Assembly (NCBI GenBank): GCA_016191305.1
Contig: JACPOX010000264.1
Span: 1-9,666 of the forward strand
Reading direction: 5' to 3'
Source: Legionella longbeachae
GTDB lineage: Bacteria; Pseudomonadota; Gammaproteobacteria; Legionellales; Legionellaceae
Length of the DNA: 9,666 nt
Both the position numbers and the translations under genes were made by a program. Position 1 is the first letter of the stretch, and the number at the start of each line of letters is the position of its first letter. The notes below the pieces were generated by a model. It searched no databases. It saw nothing but the letters and a program-made list of their open reading frames with translations, and had not been told where the DNA came from. Positions 1 through 7,092 of the stretch are shown in pieces.

Positions 1-160
1 CTTTTATGAGAGTCTTGATATCGTACATTGCACCAAAACTACCAATTCCGGTTAGCACTTGGGGTGAAAAAGTACCTTCTACAGCGTTTTTAATACTACG
101 AACGGCCTCGTTCCCTGCCTCTATGTCTACACCTGCAGCTTTATAATCAATTATTGACAT
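1..160 (-). CDS. purM: PurM, phosphoribosylformylglycinamidine cyclo-ligase (AIR synthetase), N-terminal part only
   Basis: Only the first 53 codons are in the window; the gene runs off the left edge. PurM closes the imidazole ring, converting FGAM and ATP to AIR, the fifth step of cytosolic de novo purine synthesis. The visible residues carry the family's N-terminal signature: YKAAGVDIEAGNEAV at residues 6-20, followed by a GIGSFGAMYD block at 38-47 that corresponds to the G-G-FGA-D/L region of known PurM proteins. The ATG (160-158) shares one base with the purL stop codon (TAATG on the minus strand). A GAGAGG ribosome binding site lies at 174-169, eight bases upstream, inside the end of purL. 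That arrangement points to translational coupling and co-transcription with purL, whose product supplies the PurM substrate. The identification is strong although the gene is truncated by the window edge. Confidence 0.93.
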   Translation of the reverse strand, partial: MSIIDYKAAGVDIEAGNEAVRSIKNAVEGTFSPQVLTGIGSFGAMYDIKTLIK

Positions 161-2499
161 TATATTAGCCTCTCAATTAAACCATTTTTCCAAGCAGCTT
201 TTGCTGCACTGATTGATAAATTGATAACAGAATTGATTACCAATACCGGAGTTGATGTTGTTTCACCTATTGAATGCATGGTGATTGAGTAATTATTAAA
301 TAATCGTTCAATAGTGCTTAATTTGTCTGGAGAGACTTCAAGGACAAAGCCACCGCTTTCCGAAAACAGTTTCTTATCATTTGGTAAATCCACAGGAATA
401 ATAGCGTTTACGCCTATTTGATTTTTAAAACTCATCTCTGCTAAAGCAACCGCAATCCCACCTTCCGAAATATCATGAGCGGACAGAACCAGGCCTGCTT
501 GCATGGCAGCATGTACTGCTGCAATTTCATTAGAAAAGGAAGCAAGATTTGGTTTTGGTAACTGACTGCCCAGTTGATCGTGTAGTTGATAGTAAACACT
601 TCCCCCGCATTCATCTTTACGCTCCCCAATCATTAAAAGAACGGAATGAGGCTGCTTAAAGTCATAAGTAATTGCTTGGGAAAAATCGTTTATTGAGCCA
701 AGACAACTGATAATAGGGCTCGGCGGAATTGCTCCTTGAGCTGATTCGTTATATAGGGATACATTACCAGAGATAATAGGCAAGCTAACTTCTTGATTGT
801 CAAACATTTTTACTGAATTACATGCATCAACAATACCTTGCACTGCATCTACAAATTCCCCCATTTGGATGGTATTTTCCGGATTACCAAAACATAGGCA
901 GTCTGTTAAAGCGAGAGGCCATGCACCAACTGCAATAATGTTACGAACTGACTCGACTACGGCATTCACAGCCCCCCAATAGGCATCAATTTTGTTATAC
1001 CGGGGATTGTGATCGACTGATAAGGCAACACCTGTAAGTCGAATCTCTTCTGGATATTTATCTTCATTAAATGGGGTGATTAATCCGGCATCAGCCCAAC
1101 CCGGTTCAATTACAGATCGACCTTGAACTTGTTTATCATAATTTTCATAAATAGGAGCACGTGATGCGATATTTTCATGTGCGAGTAAATCCAATAGTTG
1201 TTTATTGAAATCATTAATCGTAAAGGGCTTTGGTTCTTTATGAACATTTTCTTTACTGCTAAAGGGCCTATCATAAAGAATCCCTTGGGTAATATCTTTT
1301 GCTTGTGCAGAAACAATTTCTTTGCCTTGGGCAGTGACAACATATAAACCATCATTTCTAATTGTGCCTATAACAGTTGCCTGTGCGCCATCGCATATTT
1401 CGGGCAAGGCAAAACGCTTGTTATAGTGATTTAGAAACATATCTACTAATTCTTTTGGAACAACCCACATGAAACGTTCCTGGGTTTCAGAGCATAAGAT
1501 CACTGCAGGTAATAAATTTTTCATACTGGTTGGCACAAGATCTAGATTGATTTCTGCGCCATAGCCGCTGGCCTCTGCGAGTTCAACACTGGCACAAGCA
1601 ATGCCTCCCGCACCTAAGTCTTTAAAGCCAACGCGGTTTATCAGATCTTTTTCGCGTAAAAACTCAAACATAGCGTAATTCGCTTTAAGAATATGGCGTT
1701 GTAAAAAAGCATTAGGTTCTTGCACCGCCCCTTTGTTTTGGTCTTGTTGTTCTTCACTCAATTTTGCTGAAGCAAAGGCGGCACCGCCAAAGCCACTGTT
1801 ATCAGTCGGTTTTCCTACTAATATAAATTGATAATCATCTGCATTAGATGGAGCATATGAGTGGATAATATGATCTTCTCTGACCGTACCTAAGGTCACC
1901 ACAGTGACAAGACAATTTTCATTATAGGCTTCGTCATAATAAGTATCGCCGCCTATGTTAGGAATTCCAAGCGGGTTGGCATAACCTGCAATACCTTGAA
2001 TCACACCTTGATGAATCCATTTTGTTTTTGCACGATTAATATCGCCAAAACGTAAACTATCAGCAACGGCAATTACTTCTGCACCCATGCAGCAGACGTC
2101 CCGCACATTGCCCCCTACACCTGTTGCCGCACCTTCGAAGGGTACAAGTTGCGAGGGATGATTATGCGACTCATGACTGACGACAATACCATAACGTCGG
2201 TTTTGCTTATCCGTAGCGACAGCAACAATTCCTGCATCTTCTTTGGGGCCAAGAATCACGTGTGGGGCAGTAGTAACGAATTTGTTAAGGTGTTTGCGGC
2301 TGCTTTTATAAGAACAGTGTTCAGAACCTTGAATTGACCATAAAACACATTCTGCATACGTTGGTGGTCTTTTTAAAAAAGAGTTTTGAATGGTAAGTGC
2401 TTCATCAACAGTTAGGTGCAGGTTAAAACGTTGGAGTAAACTTGCAATTTCATCCAAAGGCAAGTGAGAGAAATCAAAAAAATCAGGTACTTGGTGCAT
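160..2499 (-). CDS. purL: PurL, phosphoribosylformylglycinamidine synthase subunit, small (PurS/PurQ-dependent) form
   Basis: Synthetase subunit of FGAM synthase, which converts FGAR, ATP and glutamine-derived ammonia to FGAM in purine synthesis. At 779 residues it is the small type, lacking the N-terminal and glutaminase domains of the ~1290-residue fused enzyme usual in gammaproteobacteria, so by family knowledge it should work with separate PurS and PurQ, neither of which is in the window. Motifs in order: GSEHCSYKSSR (58-68), SHESHNHPS (108-116), GAATGVGGNVRDV (123-135), GGDTYYDE (183-190), KDLGAGGIACASVELAEAS (293-311), SETQERFMWVV (337-347), SGNVSLYNES (577-586) and AHDISEGGIAVALAEM (674-689). 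These cover both halves of the duplicated AIRS-like fold, so the protein appears complete. The start is ATG at 2499-2497, with an AAGGA 13 bases upstream, a rather long spacing. The stop overlaps the purM start by one base. Confidence 0.95.
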   Translation of the reverse strand: MHQVPDFFDFSHLPLDEIASLLQRFNLHLTVDEALTIQNSFLKRPPTYAECVLWSIQGSEHCSYKSSRKHLNKFVTTAPHVILGPKEDAGIVAVATDKQNRRYGIVVSHESHNHPSQLVPFEGAATGVGGNVRDVCCMGAEVIAVADSLRFGDINRAKTKWIHQGVIQGIAGYANPLGIPNIGGDTYYDEAYNENCLVTVVTLGTVREDHIIHSYAPSNADDYQFILVGKPTDNSGFGGAAFASAKLSEEQQDQNKGAVQEPNAFLQRHILKANYAMFEFLREKDLINRVGFKDLGAGGIACASVELAEASGYGAEINLDLVPTSMKNLLPAVILCSETQERFMWVVPKELVDMFLNHYNKRFALPEICDGAQATVIGTIRNDGLYVVTAQGKEIVSAQAKDITQGILYDRPFSSKENVHKEPKPFTINDFNKQLLDLLAHENIASRAPIYENYDKQVQGRSVIEPGWADAGLITPFNEDKYPEEIRLTGVALSVDHNPRYNKIDAYWGAVNAVVESVRNIIAVGAWPLALTDCLCFGNPENTIQMGEFVDAVQGIVDACNSVKMFDNQEVSLPIISGNVSLYNESAQGAIPPSPIISCLGSINDFSQAITYDFKQPHSVLLMIGERKDECGGSVYYQLHDQLGSQLPKPNLASFSNEIAAVHAAMQAGLVLSAHDISEGGIAVALAEMSFKNQIGVNAIIPVDLPNDKKLFSESGGFVLEVSPDKLSTIERLFNNYSITMHSIGETTSTPVLVINSVINLSISAAKAAWKNGLIERLI

Positions 2500-2535
2500 T
2501 TTAGGGAGTCAATCCTTCAGCTAAAACGTCGCTTT

Positions 2536-2564
2536 ATTCTAATCATTATTCTCCACAAAAGCAA
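2536..2564 (-). promoter_or_regulatory. Candidate sigma-70 promoter for purL-purM
   Basis: On the minus strand a TTGCTT (2564-2559) is followed after 17 bases by TAGAAT (2541-2536). The -10 hexamer matches five of six consensus bases and the spacing is ideal, while the -35 is weak (three of six). Transcription would start near 2529, leaving a leader of about 30 bases before the purL ATG at 2499. The site sits between the acs stop and purL, so purL-purM could be transcribed independently of the catabolic cluster upstream. No PurR-type operator was recognised. The call is a consensus match by eye only. Confidence 0.4.
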
Positions 2565-2589
2565 AGAGAATTTCGCCATTTACCCTACA

Positions 2590-2612
2590 GGGTGATTAAA
2601 AAATAATCACCC
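2590..2612 (-). terminator. Hairpin spanning the acs stop codon, possible weak terminator
   Basis: A perfect 9-bp inverted repeat, GGGTGATTA (2590-2598) and TAATCACCC (2604-2612), flanks a 5-base loop. The acs stop codon (TGA, 2609-2607) lies inside the stem. A short CCCTACAGGG palindrome (2583-2592) adjoins and overlaps it. Neither strand has a T-run after the stem, so this is not a textbook intrinsic terminator. It could act as a 3' mRNA-stabilising structure or a partial terminator between acs and purL. Confidence 0.35.
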
Positions 2613-4484
2613 CATGGAGTCATGCCACAACTTTTCAACAATTTGAGGATTAGCTAAAGTTGATATATCACCTAGTTCATCAAGATGCTGGATTTCCTTA
2701 GCTGCGATTTTGCGCAAGATACGGCGCATGATTTTACCTGAACGTGTTTTAGGTAAATCATTCACAAATTGGATGACATCAGGTTTTGCGATAGGACTTA
2801 TTTCTTTATTAACTTGTTTTATTAATTCAGCTTCTAATTGCTTATTTGTTACAAAACCTTGTTTTACAATCACATAAGCATAAATTCCCTGACCTTTCAG
2901 ATCATGCGGAACACCAACTACCGCTGCTTCAGCAACAGCAAAGTGGCTGACTAAGGCGCTTTCAATTTCTGCTGTACCTAAACGATGTCCTGAAACATTA
3001 ATTACATCATCGATGCGTCCAGTAATCCAATAATCACCTTCTTCATCTCGTTTCGCTCCGTCGCCGGTGAGGTAATAACCATGATGTAAATAAGTCATGC
3101 AATAGCGCTGATGATCCCCAGCAATTGTTCTCGCCATAGAAGGCCACGGATATTTTATGGCTAGGAATCCTTCACCTACTCCATGAATTTCGTGGTTTTT
3201 GTCATTAAGTAACACAGGAATAACTCCTGGAATAGCTTGGCATGCAGCCCCAGGTTTACTGGTTGCATCATCAGCTCTTGGACTTATCATGATTGAGCCT
3301 GTTTCAGTTTGCCACCAGGTATCGACGATGGGACATCTGCCTTGACCCACTTGTTTATGGTACCAATGCCAGGCTTCGGGATTAATGGGTTCTCCTACGG
3401 AGCCAAGTAATCGCAAGGAACTTCTAGAACTGGAGACTAACCATTTATCACCAGCGCGCATTAAGGAGCGTATGGCTGTGGGAGCAGTATAAAACACATT
3501 CACCTGATGCTTGTCCACAATCTGCCAATTTCGTGAAAAATCAGGCCAGGTGGGGATACCTTCAAATATCAAGGTAGTAATTCCATTACACAGAGGACCA
3601 TATACCACATAACTATGACCGGTAATCCAGCCTACATCAGCGGTACACCAAAAAACCTCATCCTCTTGGCAATTAAATATCAGTTGGTGTGTATAGGCTG
3701 TTTGTACCAGATATCCTCCGGTGGTATGAACTACTCCTTTGGGTTGGCCAGTACTGCCCGAAGTGTACAGAAGAAATAAGGGGTCTTCTGCATCCATAGG
3801 TTCAGGTTCACAGTAAGTACTTACTTGAGATTTGAGTTCATCCCACCAATGATCTTTGTTTTTATCAAAAGTTATAGGTGCATCACTGGTTTTGATAAGA
3901 ATCCTGGGAAATGGTAAATCGTTGCATGCTTCATTTACTTGTTCCTTAAGTTCAACTAACTTACCTCCTCGATTAAAACGATCGGTAGTGATAAGGCATT
4001 GGCATTCTGAGGCAATTAAACGTTGTCTTAACGCATGAGCCGAAAAACCCGCAAATATTACTGTATGTACGGCACCAATACGTGCGCATGCAAGCATGGC
4101 TATTGCTGCCTCGGGGATCATGGGAAGATAAATAGCAACTGTATCGCCTTTTTTAATTTTTAATTGTTTCAGCACATTACTCATGCGACATACTTCGGCA
4201 TGTAGTTCGGCGAAAGTTAATGTTTTTTGTTGTCCTGGGTCATCACCTTCCCAGAGGATGGCTGGTTGATTTGCCTTATGGGGTAAATGTCTGTCCAAAC
4301 AATTCATGCTGACATTTAATTTTCCACCTTTGAACCAAGTTACATCCCCATGTTTCAAACCACCTGTAAGTACGGTATCCCAAGGATGCATCCAATCAAC
4401 CATTTGCTTGGCAATTTCTGCCCAAAACTCGGTTAGAGAATCTTCTGTATTCGTAAGTTTTGGATAATCTAAATGAGGATGCAT
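2607..4484 (-). CDS. acs: Acetyl-CoA synthetase (acetate--CoA ligase, AMP-forming)
   Basis: Cytosolic adenylate-forming enzyme making acetyl-CoA from acetate, ATP and CoA through acetyl-AMP. The start chosen here is ATG at 4484-4482, one base after the mmsB stop, because AAAGAGG lies six bases upstream; the frame stays open upstream to a TTG at 4508 with no equally good ribosome site. This gives 625 residues, slightly short of the usual ~650. Motifs in this numbering: phosphate loop YTSGSTGQPKG (240-250), WITGHSY (about 286-292), GSVGEPINPEAW (361-372), DTWWQTETG (388-396) with the tryptophan that limits the pocket to acetate-sized acids, the hinge GRIDDVINVSGHR (489-501), and PKTRSGKIMRR (578-588) with the conserved catalytic lysine at 584, the site acetylated in homologues. 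The residue after TETG is Ser rather than the usual Gly. Propionyl-CoA synthetase is a less likely alternative, although propionyl-CoA is the product of the neighbouring mmsA. Confidence 0.9.
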   Translation of the reverse strand: MHPHLDYPKLTNTEDSLTEFWAEIAKQMVDWMHPWDTVLTGGLKHGDVTWFKGGKLNVSMNCLDRHLPHKANQPAILWEGDDPGQQKTLTFAELHAEVCRMSNVLKQLKIKKGDTVAIYLPMIPEAAIAMLACARIGAVHTVIFAGFSAHALRQRLIASECQCLITTDRFNRGGKLVELKEQVNEACNDLPFPRILIKTSDAPITFDKNKDHWWDELKSQVSTYCEPEPMDAEDPLFLLYTSGSTGQPKGVVHTTGGYLVQTAYTHQLIFNCQEDEVFWCTADVGWITGHSYVVYGPLCNGITTLIFEGIPTWPDFSRNWQIVDKHQVNVFYTAPTAIRSLMRAGDKWLVSSSRSSLRLLGSVGEPINPEAWHWYHKQVGQGRCPIVDTWWQTETGSIMISPRADDATSKPGAACQAIPGVIPVLLNDKNHEIHGVGEGFLAIKYPWPSMARTIAGDHQRYCMTYLHHGYYLTGDGAKRDEEGDYWITGRIDDVINVSGHRLGTAEIESALVSHFAVAEAAVVGVPHDLKGQGIYAYVIVKQGFVTNKQLEAELIKQVNKEISPIAKPDVIQFVNDLPKTRSGKIMRRILRKIAAKEIQHLDELGDISTLANPQIVEKLWHDSMG

Positions 4485-4485
4485 G

Positions 4486-5382
4486 TTATACCTCTTTGCC
4501 TTGAGCAATCAGTTTAATAATGGCAGAAAAATCAGACTCCCCTAAACCTTGGTCAATCAAGTGCTGATATATATCCGTTGCTTTAGAACCTAAGGGAGTT
4601 TTAACATGTACTGACTGCGCCGTATTTTGACTAAGTAATAAGTCCTTGAGCATCATCGCTGCAGCAAATCCTGGTTTGTAATCATTATTGGCAGGTACGT
4701 TTTCCAGAACTCCTGGAACAGGAGTATATTTGGTCATCGCCCAACATTGTCCGGATGCGTTATTCACCACTTCAAAAAGTTTTTGTGGTGATAGTTGTAA
4801 TTGTTCAGCCAGGACAAAGGCTTCTGAAATAGCAATCATGGAGATTCCAAGAATCATGTTATTACATATTTTTGCTGCCTGACCGCTTCCAGCACTACCC
4901 GTATGAATGATTTTTTGTCCCATCGTGGCCAGAATCGGTTGCGCCATTTGCACGGCATCTTTTTCACCACCAACCATAAAGGTCAGGCTAGCAGCAGCAG
5001 CGCCGGCAACCCCACCTGATACGGGTGCATCAATGGCCTGGAGATGATGTTGTTTGGCAAGCAGATGTATTTCTCTTGAACTGTTGACGTCAATGGTTGA
5101 GCAATCAATAAATAAAGTTCCATTTTTTGCTGCATGGAATAATCCTGTAGTTCCCTGGCAAACGGCAAGTACTTGTTGACCGGTTTGGAGCATGGTGATA
5201 ATTACATCGCACTCTTCCGCGGTTTCATAAGCATTGCGAGCGACAAGCCCACCAGACTCGGAAAAGTGTTGCAGGGCTGTTGCTTGGATGTCATATCCTG
5301 TAACTTGATGCCCTGCTTTAACAAGATTGGTGGCCATGGGTAAGCCCATATGCCCAAGTCCTACAAATCCTATTTTTGCCAT
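4486..5382 (-). CDS. mmsB: 3-hydroxyisobutyrate dehydrogenase
   Basis: NAD-dependent oxidation of 3-hydroxyisobutyrate to methylmalonate semialdehyde, the penultimate dehydrogenase step of valine degradation. The 298-residue length is standard. Visible features are the N-terminal Rossmann glycine motif GFVGLGHMG (5-13), Asp31 ending the second strand as expected for NAD preference, the substrate-binding DAPVSGG block (118-124), the GSGQAAKICNN segment (165-175) carrying the catalytic lysine (Lys171) and a conserved asparagine, and the C-terminal MLKDL element with Lys246. The start at 5382 follows a strong GGAGGA ribosome site four bases upstream. mmsA ends 43 bases upstream and acs begins one base after the stop, so all three are probably co-transcribed. 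The product feeds MmsA directly. Other members of the beta-hydroxyacid dehydrogenase family (for example tartronate semialdehyde reductase) share this fold, but the mmsA neighbour supports the hydroxyisobutyrate assignment. Confidence 0.93.
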   Translation of the reverse strand: MAKIGFVGLGHMGLPMATNLVKAGHQVTGYDIQATALQHFSESGGLVARNAYETAEECDVIITMLQTGQQVLAVCQGTTGLFHAAKNGTLFIDCSTIDVNSSREIHLLAKQHHLQAIDAPVSGGVAGAAAASLTFMVGGEKDAVQMAQPILATMGQKIIHTGSAGSGQAAKICNNMILGISMIAISEAFVLAEQLQLSPQKLFEVVNNASGQCWAMTKYTPVPGVLENVPANNDYKPGFAAAMMLKDLLLSQNTAQSVHVKTPLGSKATDIYQHLIDQGLGESDFSAIIKLIAQGKEV

Positions 5383-5425
5383 AAAATCCTCCGTGTCCTG
5401 TAATAATCTCTAGGTGACGCGATAT

Positions 5426-6925
5426 TCAATCATGCGTTGGCATAATAAAAGCACTCTCTTTTATTTCACTCACAGGCCATTTACTGGTGACTGTTTTGCG
5501 TCGAGTATAAAATTGAATGCTTTCTTGACCATGCATGTTCGTATCACCGAATGAAGAATGTTTCCAGCCGCCAAAAGGGTGGTTAGCGACAGGCACTGGG
5601 ATTGGAATGTTAATGCCGACCATGCCCACTTGTACGCGTTGGCTGTATTCGCGAGCACTAAAGCCATCTCGAGTGAAAATTGCGGTTCCATTGCCGTATT
5701 GATTTCTATTGACTAAAGATAGGGCTTCTTCAAAATGATTTACTCGAACAATAACAAGAACTGGGCCAAAAATTTCATTTTGATAAATAGACATGTTTTC
5801 ATGAACGTTATCAAACAGGCAAGGGCCTATGAAAAAGCCTTGAGGATGCTCAGGATGTTTATATGCTCTGCCATCAATGATTAATTTTGCTCCTTCGCTT
5901 ATGCCTTTATCTATGGCAGCTAATACCTTTTGTCGATGTGCGCTACTTATCAAAGGCCCCATATCTGTATTTGGAACATCACCAGCATTAATGCGTATAG
6001 CATGAATTTGAGGTGTTATTTTAGCAATTAGTGCCTCAGCTGTATGTTCACCAACAGTGACTACAACGGATATAGCCATACATCGTTCTCCAGCTGACCC
6101 ATATGCTGCTCCTACGATGGCAGAAGCTGCTTGCTCAAGATCTGCGTCAGGCATAACAATACAATGGTTTTTAGCTCCACCAAAGGTGTGTGCACGTTTT
6201 CCATTGGCTGTTGCCGTTGAGTAAATATATTGTGCGACTGGGGTTGAAGCAACCGCCGTAAAGGCAGCAACGTCTGGATGATTTAATAATTGATCTACGG
6301 TTGCTTTGTCTCCATGTACACAATTGGCAACACCATCAGGTAATCCTGCTTCACTTAATAATTCCAGTAAACGAACTGGAGCAGAGGGATCTTGCTCAGA
6401 AGGTTTTATGATAAAGGTATTACCGCAAGCAATTGCTGGAATCATCATCCATATGGGTACCATGACAGGAAAATTAAAAGGGGAAACGCCAGCGCATACT
6501 CCAATGGGTTGTCTTAATGTATGACAGTCAATCCCATTGCTAACATCCGCAGTAAAATCGCCTTTAAGTTGATTGACTAGGCCACAATGTAATTCTACAA
6601 CTTCAATAGCACGTGCTACTGAACCTTTTGCATCATCAATAGTTTTACCGTGCTCTCGTGTTATAATCCGTGCTAAATCCTGTTGATTATTCTCGAGTAA
6701 TTCCCTGAATTTAAAAAGAATCTTTGCTCTTTTAATTGCTGGAGTTTGCGCCCATTCTACACCCGCCTTTTTTGCTGTAGCGACGGCTTTTTCGCAAAGC
6801 GATTTGGATGCAAAATGTACCTGACCAATAACCTCACCCATGGCGGGATTATATATAGGATGGCTTGTGGTACTTGTTTCGTTAATTAATTGGCCATCAA
6901 TATAATGTTGTACAAGGTATCCCAT
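5426..6925 (-). CDS. mmsA: Methylmalonate-semialdehyde dehydrogenase (CoA-acylating)
   Basis: Aldehyde dehydrogenase that converts methylmalonate semialdehyde, NAD and CoA to propionyl-CoA, CO2 and NADH, ending valine catabolism. I chose ATG 6925-6923 (499 residues) because AAGGAG lies seven bases upstream; an in-frame TTG six bases earlier abuts that site and cannot use it. Motifs: SPFNFPVMVP (148-157) with the oxyanion Asn151, IIKPSEQDP (172-180) with the cofactor-binding lysine, HTFGGAKNH (246-254) in place of the ELGGK glutamate loop, which is typical of CoA-acylating members, the catalytic Cys282 in GERCMAIS, EIFGPVL (384-390), and the family C-terminus with IPIPVPVANHPFGGWK and FYTRRKTVTSKW. 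The usually conserved VGST of the NAD-binding segment reads VAST (225-228). First gene of the mmsA-mmsB-acs cluster and divergent from the phosphatase gene. Confidence 0.95.
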   Translation of the reverse strand: MGYLVQHYIDGQLINETSTTSHPIYNPAMGEVIGQVHFASKSLCEKAVATAKKAGVEWAQTPAIKRAKILFKFRELLENNQQDLARIITREHGKTIDDAKGSVARAIEVVELHCGLVNQLKGDFTADVSNGIDCHTLRQPIGVCAGVSPFNFPVMVPIWMMIPAIACGNTFIIKPSEQDPSAPVRLLELLSEAGLPDGVANCVHGDKATVDQLLNHPDVAAFTAVASTPVAQYIYSTATANGKRAHTFGGAKNHCIVMPDADLEQAASAIVGAAYGSAGERCMAISVVVTVGEHTAEALIAKITPQIHAIRINAGDVPNTDMGPLISSAHRQKVLAAIDKGISEGAKLIIDGRAYKHPEHPQGFFIGPCLFDNVHENMSIYQNEIFGPVLVIVRVNHFEEALSLVNRNQYGNGTAIFTRDGFSAREYSQRVQVGMVGINIPIPVPVANHPFGGWKHSSFGDTNMHGQESIQFYTRRKTVTSKWPVSEIKESAFIMPTHD

Positions 6926-6972
6926 GAGCAAACTCCTTTTTATTATTTTATCAATTAAGTTGTTTATTGTAA

Positions 6973-7001
6973 TTGTTTCGTAGAATTATTTATACAATAA
7001 T
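6973..7001 (+). promoter_or_regulatory. Candidate promoter for the SidP-like phosphatase gene
   Basis: TTGTTT (6973-6978) is followed after 17 bases by AATAAT (6996-7001), so transcription would start near 7008, just upstream of the AAAGGA ribosome site at 7014-7019. Both hexamers are imperfect (three and five matches) and the surrounding sequence is AT-rich, so confidence is low. It lies back to back with the mmsA candidate promoter, so expression from the two could compete. I did not find a convincing tandem PmrA box or CpxR site, the regulators known to control many Legionella effector genes. Confidence 0.27.
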
Positions 7002-7016
7002 AGCGAAGATATTAAA
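6989..7016 (-). promoter_or_regulatory. Candidate promoter for mmsA-mmsB-acs
   Basis: On the minus strand TTTAAT (7016-7011) is followed after 16 bases by TATAAA (6994-6989). The -10 matches five of six consensus bases; the -35 is poor. Transcription would begin near 6982 and leave a leader of about 55 bases, ending in the AAGGAG ribosome site (6938-6933) of mmsA. The whole 6940-7020 stretch is very AT-rich, so several such matches are possible and this is only the best one I found. It overlaps the candidate phosphatase promoter on the other strand. Confidence 0.25.
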
Positions 7017-7092
7017 GGACTAAATCTATGCAGAGGAATGTAAGTTAGTCACGACCGAAGTAAAAGGTTCGATAGATGCATTACATAAGGAA
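7014..7092 (+). other. Orphaned start region of the phosphatase gene: RBS and ATG out of frame with the coding frame
   Basis: AAAGGA (7014-7019) lies eight bases before an ATG at 7028-7030, an excellent initiation site, yet this frame encodes only six residues (MQRNVS) and stops at TAG 7046-7048. The long phosphatase frame is open from 7024 and reads AEECKLVTTEVKGSIDALHK across 7030-7089, sequence that continues naturally into the protein, but it has no ATG, GTG or TTG before 7093. Loss of one base between 7030 and 7036, for example a G turning CAGGAGG into CAGAGG, would explain it: restoring it gives an MQEECKLVTTE start and a protein of 742 residues. Alternatives are a sequencing error or a short regulatory upstream ORF. 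The indel is inferred; the frames are read directly. Confidence 0.65.

Noticed and set aside
441..1355. Other-frame ORFs within purL
   Set aside because: They lie fully inside a well-conserved gene, have no ribosome sites and encode low-complexity, unfamily-like sequence; the same applies to shadow frames inside acs, mmsB, mmsA and the phosphatase gene.
4485..4508. Longer acs reading frame from TTG at 4508 (633 residues, overlapping mmsB)
   Set aside because: The ATG at 4484 has AAAGAGG six bases upstream and directly follows the mmsB stop; the TTG has no comparable site and would add eight basic residues not typical of the family.
6926..6931. mmsA starting at TTG 6931
   Set aside because: The AAGGAG site is only one base from the TTG but seven from the ATG at 6925.
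6941..7020. PmrA box (tandem TTAAT-type half sites) upstream of the phosphatase gene
   Set aside because: Only isolated AT-rich half-site-like words (for example the complement of ATATTAAAG at 7009-7017) are seen; no properly spaced tandem pair, and the region is too AT-rich for such matches to mean much.
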